Shown: piece by piece, positions 21,957 through 34,520 of the stretch
How positions within the stretch are numbered: position 1 is the stretch's first letter
Layout: every line of letters begins with the position of its first letter
Assembly (NCBI GenBank): GCA_038373865.1
Contig: JAXGGA010005159.1
Span: 16,706 to 80,705 of the forward strand
Direction of reading: 5' to 3'
DNA from: Uloborus plumipes
Lineage: Eukaryota > Arthropoda > Arachnida > Araneae > Uloboridae
Length of the DNA: 64,000 nucleotides
The notes under the pieces: model-generated
Databases searched by the model: none
What the model was told of the DNA's origin: nothing
The model's input: only the letters and a program-made list of their open reading frames with translations
Made by a program: the position numbers and the translations under genes

Positions 21957-23985
21957 CAGCAGACTCCCGATTATTCGCGGAATTGGGTGGCACGGGTATC
22001 GCGGATAACGAAAATCGCAGATAATTCGGAAAAAGCAGAAAATAAGATAAAAAATGTCTTTTGCTTTTAACTAATTGCATTACACTTGAAACGTGACATG
22101 TACAGTCAAAGAAAAAAAAAAAAAAACGAGACACTCTGAATTATTCGGCTGCTATACTTGCCATGAACAAAAGAAAGGTGTCTTCTGAGATGGATTAAAG
22201 TCTTCTTTAAAACTATGTGAGTAAAATTTCGATAAGGGGCTATATACAAAGTGAAATGAACTCAAAGTCTGAATTTTCAAATGGGAACCCCTACATTCGG
22301 TTACATAATTCGGTACGGAGGGCCAAAAGTATACTGGGTACCAAGCGGCATCACTTTAGGACCAGTAGAACAAAAGTTATGACCAACCAAAGATTTAGGG
22401 ACCACCACCACATTTAAAATGCTACTTTCAAGGTCGAAATTTACAAAGAGTAGACAAATTATATTTTTTCGATTAATTTACCTAAAGCTACTCGCAATAA
22501 TACGTTTGCTTTTCGTAATTAATTAAAATTTCTCGGGTTTTGTTAAAGTTATAATATTTTTTGAAATTTGGAAGAGAAAACCCTACTGTGTAGAGTTCAA
22601 GGGAAAAATGCAACATTCTACCTTTTTGATTAAACAATGATAGATGCATACTTTTAGCTACGCACTAACCCATGCAGCACACACCTTCTGAAGAGAGGTT
22701 ACAACTTAAAAGTAACCTCTTGTATTTATATAAACTACTGTATTAGGATTGGCAAAAATGTTAAAACCGTGGCTCAGAATTTAAAAAAAACGTCTAATCG
22801 TCACAAATTATTTCGAATAACCTTCCGAGATACCACAGTTTTCAATGAAAATCAAGTGTCCACGTAAAAAGTTTTCTGAATTGCTACATGTTGCATGAAT
22901 GCAGACTTCTCACTAATGGCCAAAAAATTGGATTGTCTACCAGTTTTAAAATATACTCAGCAGTTTTATTAACCGTTTCGCTTTCAACATATTATAACTG
23001 TTGAAAACTAAATACTATATAAAAATGCTGAGCATGTTCTGCAACTGGTGGATAAGCATATTCCTCTTTCTTTGCATAGAAATTCCCTGCTATTGTTTCA
23101 GTTTGCACAGTTGTATATGGTCCCTAAAAATGGTTCTTTTAGCATATCTCAAAAACTACTGGATATTTTGAGCTCCCGTTTTGGATTCTCCTTTGAAATC
23201 CCTTCTAGATTGTTTCTCCATCAAAATATTGCATGGTTCCAGATCATCATTTTTTCAAATATTAATTTCATAATTCATAAAAAATTCAAAATTTTATCTG
23301 AGAGGAAGTCAATGACGTTTTTATTGTTGGGTTGGTTCATACTTTGATATAAAAAAACAAACTTTACCCTACCTATCGTGGTTTAGGTATTATATGCCCA
23401 AAAATCAAAAATATTTTTAACATTACGGGACGGTTTTTTCTCAGTTCAATTGTGAAGCAACGGCTGGAGCAAATTTAAAACGATTTGGTATACAAAGTTT
23501 AGTGATGTTGCTGATCACAAATATGCGATAAAAAAGGGGGTTTTCATAGAAAATTTTAAAGTTGATGCCGATTTTTATATGAAGACGACCCCTTAACAAC
23601 ACTTTACTAATAGAAATTTGTAGAGCACATTATTCCTGAAAAAATAACATATTACACGTGTCTCTAGTGTTAATAGTCTTCGAATACGAGCGAGTGTTTC
23701 GTTTTTTTTTCTATGACTGTACATACAAACAGTGACGATAGGTGCAGCATAAAAACTTATTTGTATTTGAGGTTCTCAAGTATATAAACTATATACAGAA
23801 GTGGTACTTACGAAAACGCAAAGGTAAAATACTTTATTGGATGAAGTACACAGCAATCTTGGGTAAGAAATGTTAAGAGAACAAAATTTAAGTTTGCTTT
23901 TTCGAAAAAAAACGGTTAATTGTGTTTGTTTGTTTCCCGAGACCATCGCGGATTATCCGGCCAGCGTATAATCTAGAGTTTACTG
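21957..23985. mobile_element. pogo/Tigger-like MITE split by a nested element
   Basis: The ends CAGCAGACTCCCGATTATTC and, read inward from the right, CAGTAAACTCTAGATTATAC share the CAG...ACTC...ATTAT pattern of pogo/Tigger termini and are flanked by TA (21955-21956 and 23986-23987). Removing the nested element at 22103-23719 leaves ~410 bp, so the host element is itself a MITE without transposase. Confidence 0.8.
22103..23719. mobile_element. TA-flanked element with poly-A TIR, copy 1
   Basis: The ends are CAGTCAAAG plus an A-run plus CGAGACACTC, and the mirror of CAGTCATAG plus an A-run plus CGAAACACTCGC, with TA on both sides. A second full-length copy lies inverted at 31608-33270. The 99-codon ORF (23048-23347) is open in both copies, but essentially every one of about ten nucleotide differences between them changes an amino acid. 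That argues against selection on a protein. No DDE transposase is recognised. Probably a non-autonomous Tc1/mariner-type element. Confidence 0.85.
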
Positions 23986-24000
23986 TATAAGCCAAATACC

Positions 24001-25227
24001 CAGCGGCGTACGCAGACAAATCGTTTCGAGGGGGGGGGGGGGCTGCGCCGATACTCTTTGAGATGGACGGGGTGTCGGCACCTCATGAAATGTAGCTAAG
24101 GAAAGTAAATGTTTCGATTTTGTGATATCAATACTAATTTAATGTGATAAAAACACATAATTATTATATTTTCAATCGTTATAATTGCTACAATAAAGTA
24201 AAAGCGTTTTGATGAAAACAGAAAATGAATGAGAATGAAGTTTGAAATTTTTTCTTTCGGTCGGAGATGTTTTTAAATCACATAATTGCAACATTTTTGA
24301 AAATTTGTGTTTTAATATCGTTAATTTACGATTAACTTTACTTTTGTTCCTAACACTGGGTTTCAATGACATTTGTTTAAATATAATTAAAAGAATTAGA
24401 TGAAAATGAGCAAACATTAATCGGTGTTTCTGTAACATTTGTAATAAAAATGAACAAAATTGAGTTTCGTAAAATACAGTGAACTCTCACTTATGCACCG
24501 GCCCAAGGGACCAACAGAAAAAGGCGTATAAGTGAGAGAGACGTATAAGTGAACAAGCCTATTTAAAGGACTAAACGATCCATAATAGGTAGTTTTGAAA
24601 GAAAAGCAGTCGAAAACTTTGTACAATTAATGAAGTTAAAAATGCAAGACAACGTGTCCAAAAGTAAAAATAAAATGTTTAAAAAGAGTTAGGTAGTTTT
24701 CCCTCTCCGAACTCTAGTTCATGCGGAAAAAATGCCTTTCGTGAGCAATAAAGGCGAAAGATTAAAGAGGAAAGTGAAGAAAAATGCTTATTTTTTTAAA
24801 GAAAATAAGTAAATTTTCATACATTTTAGGGAACATTCGGCGCATAAATGAAATATTTATCTTTAGAGCGACGCATAAACGAACGATACTATCATTATTT
24901 TGATATGGAATGTGCTGGGACCATTTAAAATCGTCGTATAAGTGAAAAAGGCGCATAAATGAGGCGGTGTATAAGTGAGAGTTCACTGTAATCGCAAAAG
25001 TTACATACAATAAAATAGACGAGTCAAAACTTTTTAAAAAAATTCATTTTTCTTATTTTCTTTTAATTTTGTCTGATACTTAACTATTTGATCTGAAAAC
25101 TTTCCTGATGTTACGACTTTAAAAAGAAAGGAAGGGAAAAATATTAAAGCTTAAATGCAAAAAATTCGTTTTCAAAATTTCGGAGGGGGGTGCAGCCCTA
25201 TCAGCCCACCCCCTGAGTACGCCATTG
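24001..25227. mobile_element. hAT-like element with nested MITE
   Basis: The perfect 8-bp duplication CAAATACC lies at 23993-24000 and 25228-25235. The termini are CAGCGGCGTACGC and, read inward from the right, CAATGGCGTACTC, with poly-G subterminal runs near both ends. The TA-MITE at 24477-24988 is inserted within it, leaving ~715 bp. No transposase domain is recognisable; the antisense 88-codon ORF at 24172-24438 lacks motifs. Confidence 0.88.
24477..24988. mobile_element. TA-flanked MITE, CAGTGAACTCTCACTTAT family, copy 1
   Basis: The TIR CAGTGAACTCTCACTTAT is exact at both ends and flanked by TA. The motif GCGTATAAGTGA or GCATAAATGA recurs several times internally, so the subterminal regions are made of degenerate TIR copies. 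The second copy is at 56898-57457. Likely a Tigger/pogo or mariner derivative. Confidence 0.88.
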
Positions 25228-25235
25228 CAAATACC

Positions 25236-25330
25236 AACAGCCCGGTTATGGCATCCATAGACTGCAGTTTTGCCCCTGTTATGGATTCATCAGTGTGGAA
25301 TCGTCAGTAAGCGAATTGTAGGTAGATATC
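25236..25330 (+). repeat. Single arm related to the foldback at 21399
   Basis: It shares spaced blocks with 21420-21505: CCATnGACTGCAGTTT, then TTATG, TCATCAG, TGGAAT and AGG in the same order. No opposite arm is present, so this is a solo arm or fragment. Confidence 0.5.
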
Positions 25331-25570
25331 TTCTCATTAATACTAAGGTTACTTTTTTGAAGCATTTTGAGCTCTAAGATTACGAGGCGAGTAAACTTGG
25401 GAGTTTTTTCCCAAGCCAATATAGTAAAAGGATTGCTCTTTTTGTATTTAAACTCCGTTTTCATTCTGTAAAGCATTTTTCCATTCATTTTTCGAGTCCT
25501 TGATTTGCTTAGTTAGGGATGTAAAAAGAAGCGATGTTTAATGCGCTTTTATTAGTTTCACTTGTGGGTT

Positions 25571-25819
25571 TGTATGTATGTAACTCTGAATAAAAGATAA
25601 ATTCACGTTTTTTATGCACATAAAAGTAATACATTTAATACTATTATTAATACTAAAGGCTAAATTATTTTACATGGTGTTTAGCCTTTAGTATTAATAA
25701 TACGAGTATTATAAGTGTTTCAGTTGTTTGTATGTAACTCTGAATAAAAGATAAAATTCACGTTCTTCGCAAATATAAAAGCATTATATTTTTTACTATT
25801 ATTAATACTAAAGGCAATA
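25571..25819 (+). repeat. Two-copy direct repeat with internal hairpin
   Basis: A block starting TGTAACTCTGAATAAAAGAT and ending ACTATTATTAATACTAAAGG occurs at about 25577-25660 and again at about 25731-25817. Between them, ATTAATACTAAAGGCTAAAT is mirrored by ATTTAGCCTTTAGTATTAAT-like sequence at 25677-25698, forming a hairpin. Confidence 0.65.
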
Positions 25820-26610
25820 AATAATATAGTTTCTACATTATCGAAACTATATTACTCATAATATATGTTGATGCATCATAAGAGCATCTTTAAGCGTATT
25901 TTTTTTTTTAGTTTTTTTAAACTAATTTATTAAAAAATATTTCCTACTGAGCAAAACGTTTCACATGGTAATGTTTCAAAACGCTTACTATGTCATACTC
26001 GGTGGAAATTCTGAAAGCGAGCTTCAATGCTGAAGAATGGGAAGTTCTCTCTCCTCATTGCATTAAAGCCCAATGTTCCGGAGTGATGGCATGTTCCAGA
26101 GTGATGGCAAGGACAAAATAAAGGCATCAATCTTAAACCGCGCAATCAAATCCACGAAAAATAAACCCGCTTAAAAAGAGTGTCTACCGTTCCTCAAAAG
26201 CATTTTAAACGGTTTAAGTAGCGAATATGAGAAACCCATACTCGGAAATGAAAAAGCAATTAAAGTATATAATTAATGCAACCATTGCCTTAATGCTGTA
26301 CTTCATATTTTTCAGCTGTTTAGTCAATTGACACTTGGTGTTTTGAAGACAAAACATTTTAGCTGAAAAAATATTCCTCGTTTACACACAAAAGCGAGGC
26401 GTTTTTAAGAAATGGATTTGGTGCCCTTTCAACAATCAAGTATTAACAATAGCAACCTTTTGCTTTAATCAGTTAATTTAATTTGCTTTAATCAGTTAAG
26501 TGCTTCATAGATGGCGCTAAAGAAATCACATTTCAGTTAGCAAGATTAATTTTTTTGACTGCTTTCGCCATCTATCAACAGCTTAGGCAACTTTGAAAAC
26601 ACTTGCTACT
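25820..26610. other. Spacer; one small hairpin
   Basis: No gene is seen. At 26508-26577 ATAGATGGCGCTAAAG is mirrored by CTTTCGCCATCTAT, a ~70-bp hairpin that may be a tiny MITE. Near 26080-26110 a CCGGAGTGATGGCA-like segment is tandemly doubled. Confidence 0.5.
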
Positions 26611-27641
26611 ACGCTAATGCAACTAATACCAAGTTTTTCATTTTGTGAAAACTATTAGTATTTTTAAATAGCTACCTTTGCGTATTAAAACAAAGATTAA
26701 TTAAAGTAATAGAGATAAGAGGAATTGGAATAAAATTCATTCAATACATATTATATCATTTAATAGCTTTTGTTTAGCTGCCAGTTTTTTTTTAATGTTT
26801 TACTGCAAATATACATGTATAGCTTTAAATTTGCTGAAATATTCATTTATTAACTTTTTCATAACAAGAAAAGTCATTTTTGCATCGATCAAGAATGACT
26901 AACATTAAATAATGAAATATGTTAGGGGAAATATGATGTTTCAGACGGAGCAATTATTTCGGAATGCATCATGCAGCACTTTATCGTAATATATTTTCTG
27001 AAACATAATCTGAATTCCAACGCCAAGAAACTTTTTTTTTAATTATATCCATCTTTATGCTAATTTTAACTCAATTTGCAAGGGGGCGCTCAATTTTTGT
27101 GAGGGAAAAAGAGAGAAGTCTTAGCACATTTTAAATTCCACACAATTCAAATCAGAATTGTCCATTAGAAGATGAATTTTGCTCGAAAACGTCTGACTTA
27201 ATTCGAACGGGAATATAAGTGTTTATAACTCTAGCAATGTCAAAGTTTTGCAAAAGCTTCTTGTCGGGATATGTTTTAGTTTTTCACTGCCTAAAGAACC
27301 ATCTTGCAAGCTTCCAATACATGAAGGATCATAAAATGACGTGAACTGTCGCAGGGCAAGACACGCACAAGCATATTCATGCGTGAGAATTAGCGCGGGT
27401 ATTTCAAAAAGCTCTAATACGGTGTTTCTCAACCTTTTTGAGTTCATCGTTCCCTTCATGACGATGACTGACAGCTATCGCCTCCCTCCCCTTTCTTCCT
27501 CGAAAAAACCATAAGTTGGTGCATGTGAACAAGGATATTATTAAAAATATAAGTACCTAACTTTAATTTGAAGTAAAATGTACGAAATATAGGAATCATA
27601 ACCAATTACTTTTAAACTAAAAATATTATTAAATTACTTTT
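26611..27641. repeat. 1.03-kb direct duplication, copy A
   Basis: This is collinear with 28633-29671, from the block CTACGCTAATGCAACTAATA to ATTACTTTTAT, with scattered substitutions (mainly C/T and G/A) and homopolymer length changes. It contains GTGTTTCTCAACCTTTTTG near 27423, which resembles a hAT terminus without a visible partner. The antisense 78-codon ORF at 27223-27459 is shared with copy B, but most differences are amino-acid changing. Confidence 0.85.
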
Positions 27642-28017
27642 ATAAATGAATAAATAAATTACTTTTTTTTTCTTTCACAAAGCGAACTGATAAGAATTTG
27701 AATTGTAACATTTAACTAAGATCATCGATGTACTTTTACAGAAGTGCATTTTTCAAAAAATTGTTTAATTTCAGCGTAGAAATCTTTTCTACACTGAAAT
27801 CTGGGGGAATTAAAATTATAGAAACTAAAAATTTGTGAGATAATAAATTGAAAATCTGAAAATTCATAAAATTGACAAAATACTTCCGAAGGTTCATTCG
27901 AGGCTCAAGGCGGAAGCTCTTGAACTTTAATTTGCTCCTTTCTTAACTTGTGATTAGTTGTCTGAACTCTGAACAACCGGTTTCGTACACGTTTACAATT
28001 TCGGTTTTCGCTACCTT
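27642..28017. other. Spacer between the duplicated blocks
   Basis: Nothing recognised. AT-rich, with a short mirror (AGAAATCTTTTCTACACTGAAATCT-type) near 27778-27804. Confidence 0.4.
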
Positions 28018-28405
28018 TTTATTACTACTGTTGGATAATATGGTAAAATGCATGTATTTTTGTATGCACGTATGTTTGTTCCTTATACAAATCCATTTTT
28101 GTTGGATTTTCTTCACACTTGGCGCAGAGGTTCCTTAAAGCACTAGAATTAACATAGGCGGGGTTTTGAAATAAAAAAAAATCAAATAGCTCAAAATTCA
28201 AATTTCTTGTCAAAATGGCCATTTTCTTTCAATTTTGAACATATAGAGTAATAGAGATAAGTCTAATATTTTTAACACATTTCAATATGAATATTTTCCA
28301 ACAAAGAGTACGATTAATGGTGAATTATCAGTTGAAGGCTCACCTATTTCATTTTAGTATGAAATAAGTTAAACATAATGTAATACCGGGCAACGCCGGG
28401 GAAAA
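28018..28405 (+). mobile_element. Degraded Helitron-like fragment
   Basis: CTTATACAAATCCATTTTTG, then CTTGGCGCAGAGGTTCCTTA and the following text match the Helitron 5' regions at 60679 and 63264. It ends with the hairpin ACCGGGCAACGCCGGG, the same 3' hairpin as at 63238-63253. The terminal CTAG is not preserved. Flanks are unclear. Confidence 0.65.
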
Positions 28406-28632
28406 GCTGTTCATAATAAAATATTAAAACTGTTTTTTATTTGCAAAGACTATTTCTGTAAACTTGGTCCACACTAAAAAGTAAGAAATGAAATAAATAT
28501 ATGGTTTCTGGATTGTGGCATACTCTAAAATAGCAGTAGATCTTAATATCGTTACATTTAGGTTCATTCTAAAGAAGAAAAAATTTTTTTATTAAAGTAT
28601 ATGGAAAGAAATTGGTATAGTATTTCAGCGCA

Positions 28633-29671
28633 CTACGCTGATGCAACTAATACCAAGTTTTTCATTTTGTGAAAACTATTAGTATTTTTAAATAGCTACC
28701 TTTGAGTGTTAAAACAAAGAACAATTAAAGTAATAGAGATAAGAGGAATTGGAATAAAATTCATTCAATACATATTATATCATTTAATAGCTTTTGTTTA
28801 GCTGCCAGTTTTTTTTATGTTTTACTGCTAATATACATGTATAGCTTTTGATTTACGTAATTGCATCAGGAAATTCGTTGCGCATATCAAGAAAAGTCAG
28901 TTTTGCATTGAGCAAGAATGACTAACATTAAATAATGATATATGTTACGGGAAATATGCTGTTTCAGACGGAGCAATTATTTTGGAATGCATCATGCAGC
29001 ACTTGATCGTAATATATTTTTTGAAACATAATCTGAATTCCAACCGCCAAGAAACTTTTTTTTAAATCATATCCATCTTTATGCTAATTTCAACTCAATT
29101 TGCAAGGGGGGGGGGGGGCTTAATTTTTGTGAGGGAAAAAAAAGAGAAGTCTTAGCACATTTTAAATTCCACACAATTCAAATTAGAATTGTCCATTAGA
29201 AGATGAATTATGCTCGAAAACGTCTGACTTAATTCGAACGGGAATATAAGTGTTATACTCTAGCAATGTCAAAGCTCTGCAAAAGCTTCTTGTTGGGATA
29301 CGTTTTAGTTTTTTACTGCCTGAAGAACCATCTTGCAAGCTTCCAATACATGAAGGATCATAAAATGATGTGAACTGTCGTTGGGCAAGACACGCACAAG
29401 CATATTTATGCGTGAAAATTAGCGCGGGTACTTCCATAAAGCTTTAATACGATCTTTCCCAACCTTTTTGAGTTCATCGTTCCCTTCATGACGATTAATG
29501 ACAGCTATCGCCTCCCCCCCCCCCTTCTTCCTCGAAAAAAATAATAAGTTGGTGCATGTGAACATGGATATTATTAAAAATATAAGTACCTAGCTTTAAT
29601 TTGAAGTAAAATGTACGAAATATAGGAATTATAACCAATTACTTTTAAACTAAAAATATTAATAAATTACT
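28633..29671. repeat. 1.03-kb direct duplication, copy B
   Basis: This matches 26611-27641. A G-run near 29105 is expanded to 13 where copy A has five, and a C-run near 29513 is also expanded. The antisense 84-codon ORF at 29183-29437 partly matches that in copy A. The block ends where CTCTACTAATAATAAAGCCG, a Helitron-like 5' motif, begins. Confidence 0.85.
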
Positions 29672-31607
29672 TTTATCTCTATCTCTTCTCTACTAATAAT
29701 AAAGCCGAAGGTTTGTCTTTCTTTCTTTCTTTCTTTCTGTCCTTCTATCTGTCTGTTACGCGCGTAGCGGCAAAACCGTTCGGTCGATTTTCATGCCACT
29801 TGGTACAAAATTAGTTTGTAGCATGTAGCTTTGCACCTCGAAGCGATTTTTCGAAAATTCCATTTCGTTCTTTTTCTATTCGAATTCTTAGCAAAAATTC
29901 GATAAAATAGGGAAGAAATATTTCATACACATTTTCAAGTCTTATGTCATTCGAAAGCTTGAAATTTTCTGCACAAAATGAAGTTTTTTCGAAGTTTCTA
30001 CGATCAGCAGGAGAGCTGTTACAATTGTTTTTAGAATCCCGGAATTCAAGGCTTACCTTCAGTAAAGCAAGTGAGCATTAATGAGTTAAAGGGTAATGAA
30101 CGAAATGTTGTTGGTTAAGAAAATCAAACTGCAATGATATTTCTTAAGCAAAAAACTTTGTTCACATTACTTTTTGATATTACTTTTTATTTTGAAATAT
30201 ACGAACGTCACGCACTCAGTAGCGTTAGCTAGGGGACCCAGCGCCCGTGGCGAACGTGAAAAATTGCGCCCCCCTAGAGGTCGCTCGAATGGGAGGTCAT
30301 AATGACTTCCCAAAATGTCTTTACACCAAAAATTTTGATTTTTTTATTCGAAAAATTTGCAGATAATGTTGCAACCTTTTTTTTCTTTTTTCTTTCTTTC
30401 AGCATTTTTAACGATGCTCAGTGTTCTCCCTCTAGTTTTGTGTGCATGATATGTCTGTTTGTTCGTATTATTGGGTAAAATCCAAGTTTTATTTTTTACA
30501 AGTTTTTTGTTCAATTTGAGAATTTTTGTCTTTCCAACAATCCTAGCTTTCCCCATCTTCACTTAAATTCAAAAAACAAATAATTCTTGCAATTCGTTAT
30601 TGAACATAATGTTTTTTTTTCGCACTACAGCTTTTATTTTAAATAGAATTTGTTTTAAAACATTAGAAGAATATATAAAATACACATAATTTGTGCATTT
30701 TAAATTAAAAATCAAAGCATTGATTCTATTGTAATTAGGAAATCGAATAAAATAAAAAAAAGCATAATTAATACAAAATTGGCTTAATAAATACGACTCC
30801 TTGCATACAGGCAAAATAAAATTTCGCTATTTAATCCCCCGATTATTTTTAATGAATAAATACTTTTCATTTTAAGTATTTAAAATATTCCAGAGACCCG
30901 CCGTTATTTAATACTAATATTATCTATGAGGGGAGTTAGGCAATTGTTCACTCCCTGGCTTTAATGAAGTACCAGATGTATTTTCTTGTTGTTTTTTTTT
31001 TTTTAATTTTAAATACAGCGTATACAAATACGGGCCAAAAATAGGGAAGGTATTGGCGGGTACCACAACGGCGGTGCTTGAACTGAAAATGATTTTTTAA
31101 AAAAATGATTAGCACGTATATTTTTGTACCGTTTAAAAAAAGTGGCTCGCCCCCTTGAAGTAGCGTAGAGTACACGCATCTTCCCTCAATATTCTCTTGG
31201 CGTTTCCTTGTTCAGTCATACATGAGAAACAATAGCTATTTTTATTTGTTTCGACAATGGAAAGAGCACAAAACATAATGCACTGGCGTGATTACAGATC
31301 GAGCTCAATCCCACCCAATAATACTAATACAGTGATGAGTATAAAGAACAAGGTAGTGTTATACATAGTTTAGAAGCGAGAGTACTTCATTAAAGTACAT
31401 GTAAAATAGAAAAAGTTTCAAAATACGAAATTGAAACTCACTAAAAAAATATTTATTTATCTTTTTTTTTTTTTTGAACCTTCTAACCTTTTACACCAAG
31501 CCATCGAAGCACAAACAGCGTTTGAAAACGTTACTCGTTCAAAATCGCGCGCCGCTGTACTTGTGTTACTCATTTTTGAAATCTTCATTTAATGCAGGCT
31601 CTTGGTA
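29672..31607. other. Spacer with microsatellite and TE fragments
   Basis: A CTTT microsatellite lies at about 29717-29745, just inside a possible Helitron-like start (TCTCTACTAATAATAAAGCC, near 29690). Near 30218-30285, AGTAGCGTTAGCTAGGGG with C-rich text resembles a hAT end, but I found no matching right end or target duplication. The rest (30300-31600) shows only short, low-complexity ORFs. Confidence 0.5.
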
Positions 31608-33270
31608 CAGTCATAGAAAAAAAAAACGAAACACTCGCTCGTATTCGAAGACTATTAACACTAGAGACACGTGTAATATGTTATTTTTTCAGGAATAATG
31701 TGCTCTACAAAATTCTATTGGTAAGTTGTTGTTAAGGGGTCGTCTTCATATAAAAATCAGCATCAACTTTAAAATTTTCTATGACAACCCCCCTTTTTTA
31801 TCACATATTTGTGATCAACAACATCATTTAACTTTGTATCCCTTTTTTATCACATATTTGTGATCAACAACATCATTTAACTTTGTATACCAAATCGTTT
31901 TAAATTTGCTCCAGCCGTTGCTTCACAATTGAACTGAGAAAAAACCGTCCCGTAATGTTAAAAATATTTTCGATACTTGGGCATATAATACCTAAATCAC
32001 GATAGGTACGGCAAAGTTTGTTTTTTTATATCAAAGCATGAACCAACCCAACATTAAAAACGTCATTGACTTCCTCTCAGATAAAATTTTGAATATTTTA
32101 TGAATTTTGAAATTAATATTTGAAAAAATGATGATCTGGAACCATATAATATTTTGATGGAGAAACAATCTAGAAGGGGTTTCAAAGGAGAATCCAAAAT
32201 GGGAGCTCAAAATATCCAGTAGTTTTTGAGATATGCTAAAAGAACCATTTTTAGGGAGCATATACAACTGTGCAAACTGAAACAATAGCAGGGAATTTCT
32301 ATGCAAAGAAAGAGGAATATACTTATCCACCAGTTGCAGAACATGCTCAGCGTTTTTATATAGTATTTAGTTTTCAACAGTCATAATATGTTGAAAGCGA
32401 AGCGGTAATAAAACTGATAAGTATATTTTAAAACTGGTAGACAATCCAATTTTTTGTCCATTAGTCAGAAGTCTGCATTCATGCAACATGTAGCAATTCA
32501 GAAAACTTTTTACGTGGACACTTGATTTTCATGGAAAACTGTGGTGCCACGGAAGATTATTTGGAATAATTTGTGACGATTAGATGTTTTTTTTTAATTC
32601 TGAGCCACGGTTTCAACATTTTTGCCAATCCTAATACAGTAGTTTATATAATTACAAGAGATTACTTTTAAGTTGTAACCTCTCTCCAAAAGGTGTGTGC
32701 TGCAACGGTTAGTGCGTAGCTAAAAGTATGCATCCATCTTTGATCAATCAAAAAGTTAGAATGTTGCGTTTTTCCCTTGAACTCTACACAGTAGGGTATT
32801 CTCTTCCAAATTTCAAAAAAATATTATAACTTTAACAAAACCCGAGAATTTTTAATTAATTACAAAAAGCAAACGTATTATTGCGAGCAGCTTTCGGTAC
32901 TTTAATCGAAAAAATAGGATTTGTCTGCTCTTTGTAAATTTCGACCTTGAAAGTAGCTTTTTAAATGTGGTGGTGGTCCCTAAATCTTTGGTCGATCATA
33001 ACTTTTGTTCTACTGGTCCTAAAGTGATGCCGCTTGGTACCCAGCATACTTTTGGCCCTCCGCACCTAATTATGTAACCAAATGTAGGGGTTCCCATTTG
33101 AAAAATCAGACTTTGAGTTCATTTCACTTTGTATATAGCCCCTTATCAAAAGTTTACTAACATATTTTTAAAGAAGACTTTAATCCATGTCAGAAGACAC
33201 CTTTCTTTTGTTCTTGGCAAGTATAGCAGCCGAATAATTCAGAGTGTTTCGTTTTTTTTTTCTATGACTG
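31608..33270. mobile_element. TA-flanked element with poly-A TIR, copy 2 (inverted)
   Basis: This is the reverse-orientation full-length relative of 22103-23719, with ends CAGTCATAG plus an A-run plus CGAAACACTC and flanking TA (31606-31607 and 33271-33272). It is about 46 bp longer, partly because a block of about 50 bp at 31794-31884 (CCCTTTTTTATCACATATTT) is present twice. The antisense 99-codon ORF at 32031-32330 corresponds to 23048-23347. Confidence 0.87.
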
Positions 33271-33339
33271 TACAAACTTTTAAAATCGCAAAATTTGCAG
33301 TAGTCGTTTTTTAGAAACCTTCCTCTCCCGTTTTTAAGA

Positions 33340-33690
33340 AATACATATTATTCTCTATCTAAATCTATTGATATCGGTAGAGTTCTATTGATATGAATTG
33401 ATTTCTATAGATGTCTCTATTGGTATCGATAGAAGCTATTGATACCTGTAGCCTATTGATCATAACCTCAATGGATATCCATAGAAGCCCTATAGACATC
33501 AATAGAAATTTGGTCAGTAGGAAAGCATTTCAATGGATATCAATAGAAGCCTTATAGATATCTATAGAAATCTGGTCAGTAGGATACTGATCCCAATGGA
33601 TATCACTTAAAGCTTTAATTGACATCAATAGAAATCTGATAGGTTATACTAATTCCAATTGATATCTGTAGAAATGAAATCATTAAGTTT
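33340..33690. repeat. Degenerate GATATCAATAGAA cluster
   Basis: Many variants of TCTATTGATATC and GATATCAATAGAA in both orientations occur every 20-60 bp. The same motif fills the MITE at 35973-36373, so this is probably the interior of a related element whose ends are lost. Confidence 0.7.
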
Positions 33691-34520
33691 AAACTTAAGT
33701 AGTAAGACTCGGTAAAATTAGTGAGCTAGGAAAGTTATTAATAATAATAATAAAACAAGAAGTTCTGTCAAGAACTAAACGAGCCTACTTTCCCGTACAT
33801 CGACATCGGCGTTCTAGCATCTGATCATTATTCTCTTGATTATCTGAGACTGGAAATTATGTCAAACATACCTTTTTAGCACTTAAAGCTGATTTCTAAA
33901 AGCAAAATATACCCCTCTCATCAGAGGAAATAGACACGTCAAAAGTAAATAAACGAATAAATAAAGTTTGTCGCACCTTTCAAAGAATGTAACTGTTACA
34001 GTTCTTCCGTAGAAAAAATCCGCAATCGTGTTCAAAAATAAATAAATAAACAAATAAAAGTACAAAGAGTATCAAAACACATTTTATTAAAGAAAGAAAA
34101 AAAAAGAAAAAAAAACTCGTCCTTTAATAAAATATCTCGAATTTAATTTTTAATCCGTTGCCAGTTGCTAAATATAAATAAAGAATAAAACGCGCTCGTG
34201 AATGAAGAATTTTTGTTACAAAAAAAAAATCGTCTGCCAAAAAGAATAATAATAAATAAAATAAAACAAATGAATAAATAAACAAAAAATCGTCTGCACA
34301 GTCAGTCTTTTTTCTGAGTCTGCATTTCCGCCATGTTTGCGGAGTCGGAGTCGGAATCCGAGACCTCACAGATGATTATTCAGAAAAGTACTTTACAAAC
34401 ATTATTTATCAAAACCATTTTCTTACAAAGTTAGTTTGAAGGAAATCTGACTTTAAGTTCAGGATTCAATGTTCAACTTAAATTCCCCGTAGACGCTAAT
34501 GTTAAATTTTTTTTTCTGAA

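Noticed and set aside
23048..23347. 99-codon ORF conserved in two element copies (also 32031-32330 on the minus strand)
   Set aside because: About ten nucleotide differences between the copies nearly all change the amino acid, it begins with a non-ATG codon, and no transposase motif is present.
27223..27459. Antisense ORF shared with 29183-29437
   Set aside because: It is shared because the DNA is duplicated. Most differences are non-synonymous, and the starts and ends of the two ORFs do not correspond.
30218..31165. A possible hAT element between AGTAGCGTTAGCTAGGGG and a later GTAGCGTAGAG
   Set aside because: The right end does not pair with the left and no 8-bp duplication could be found.
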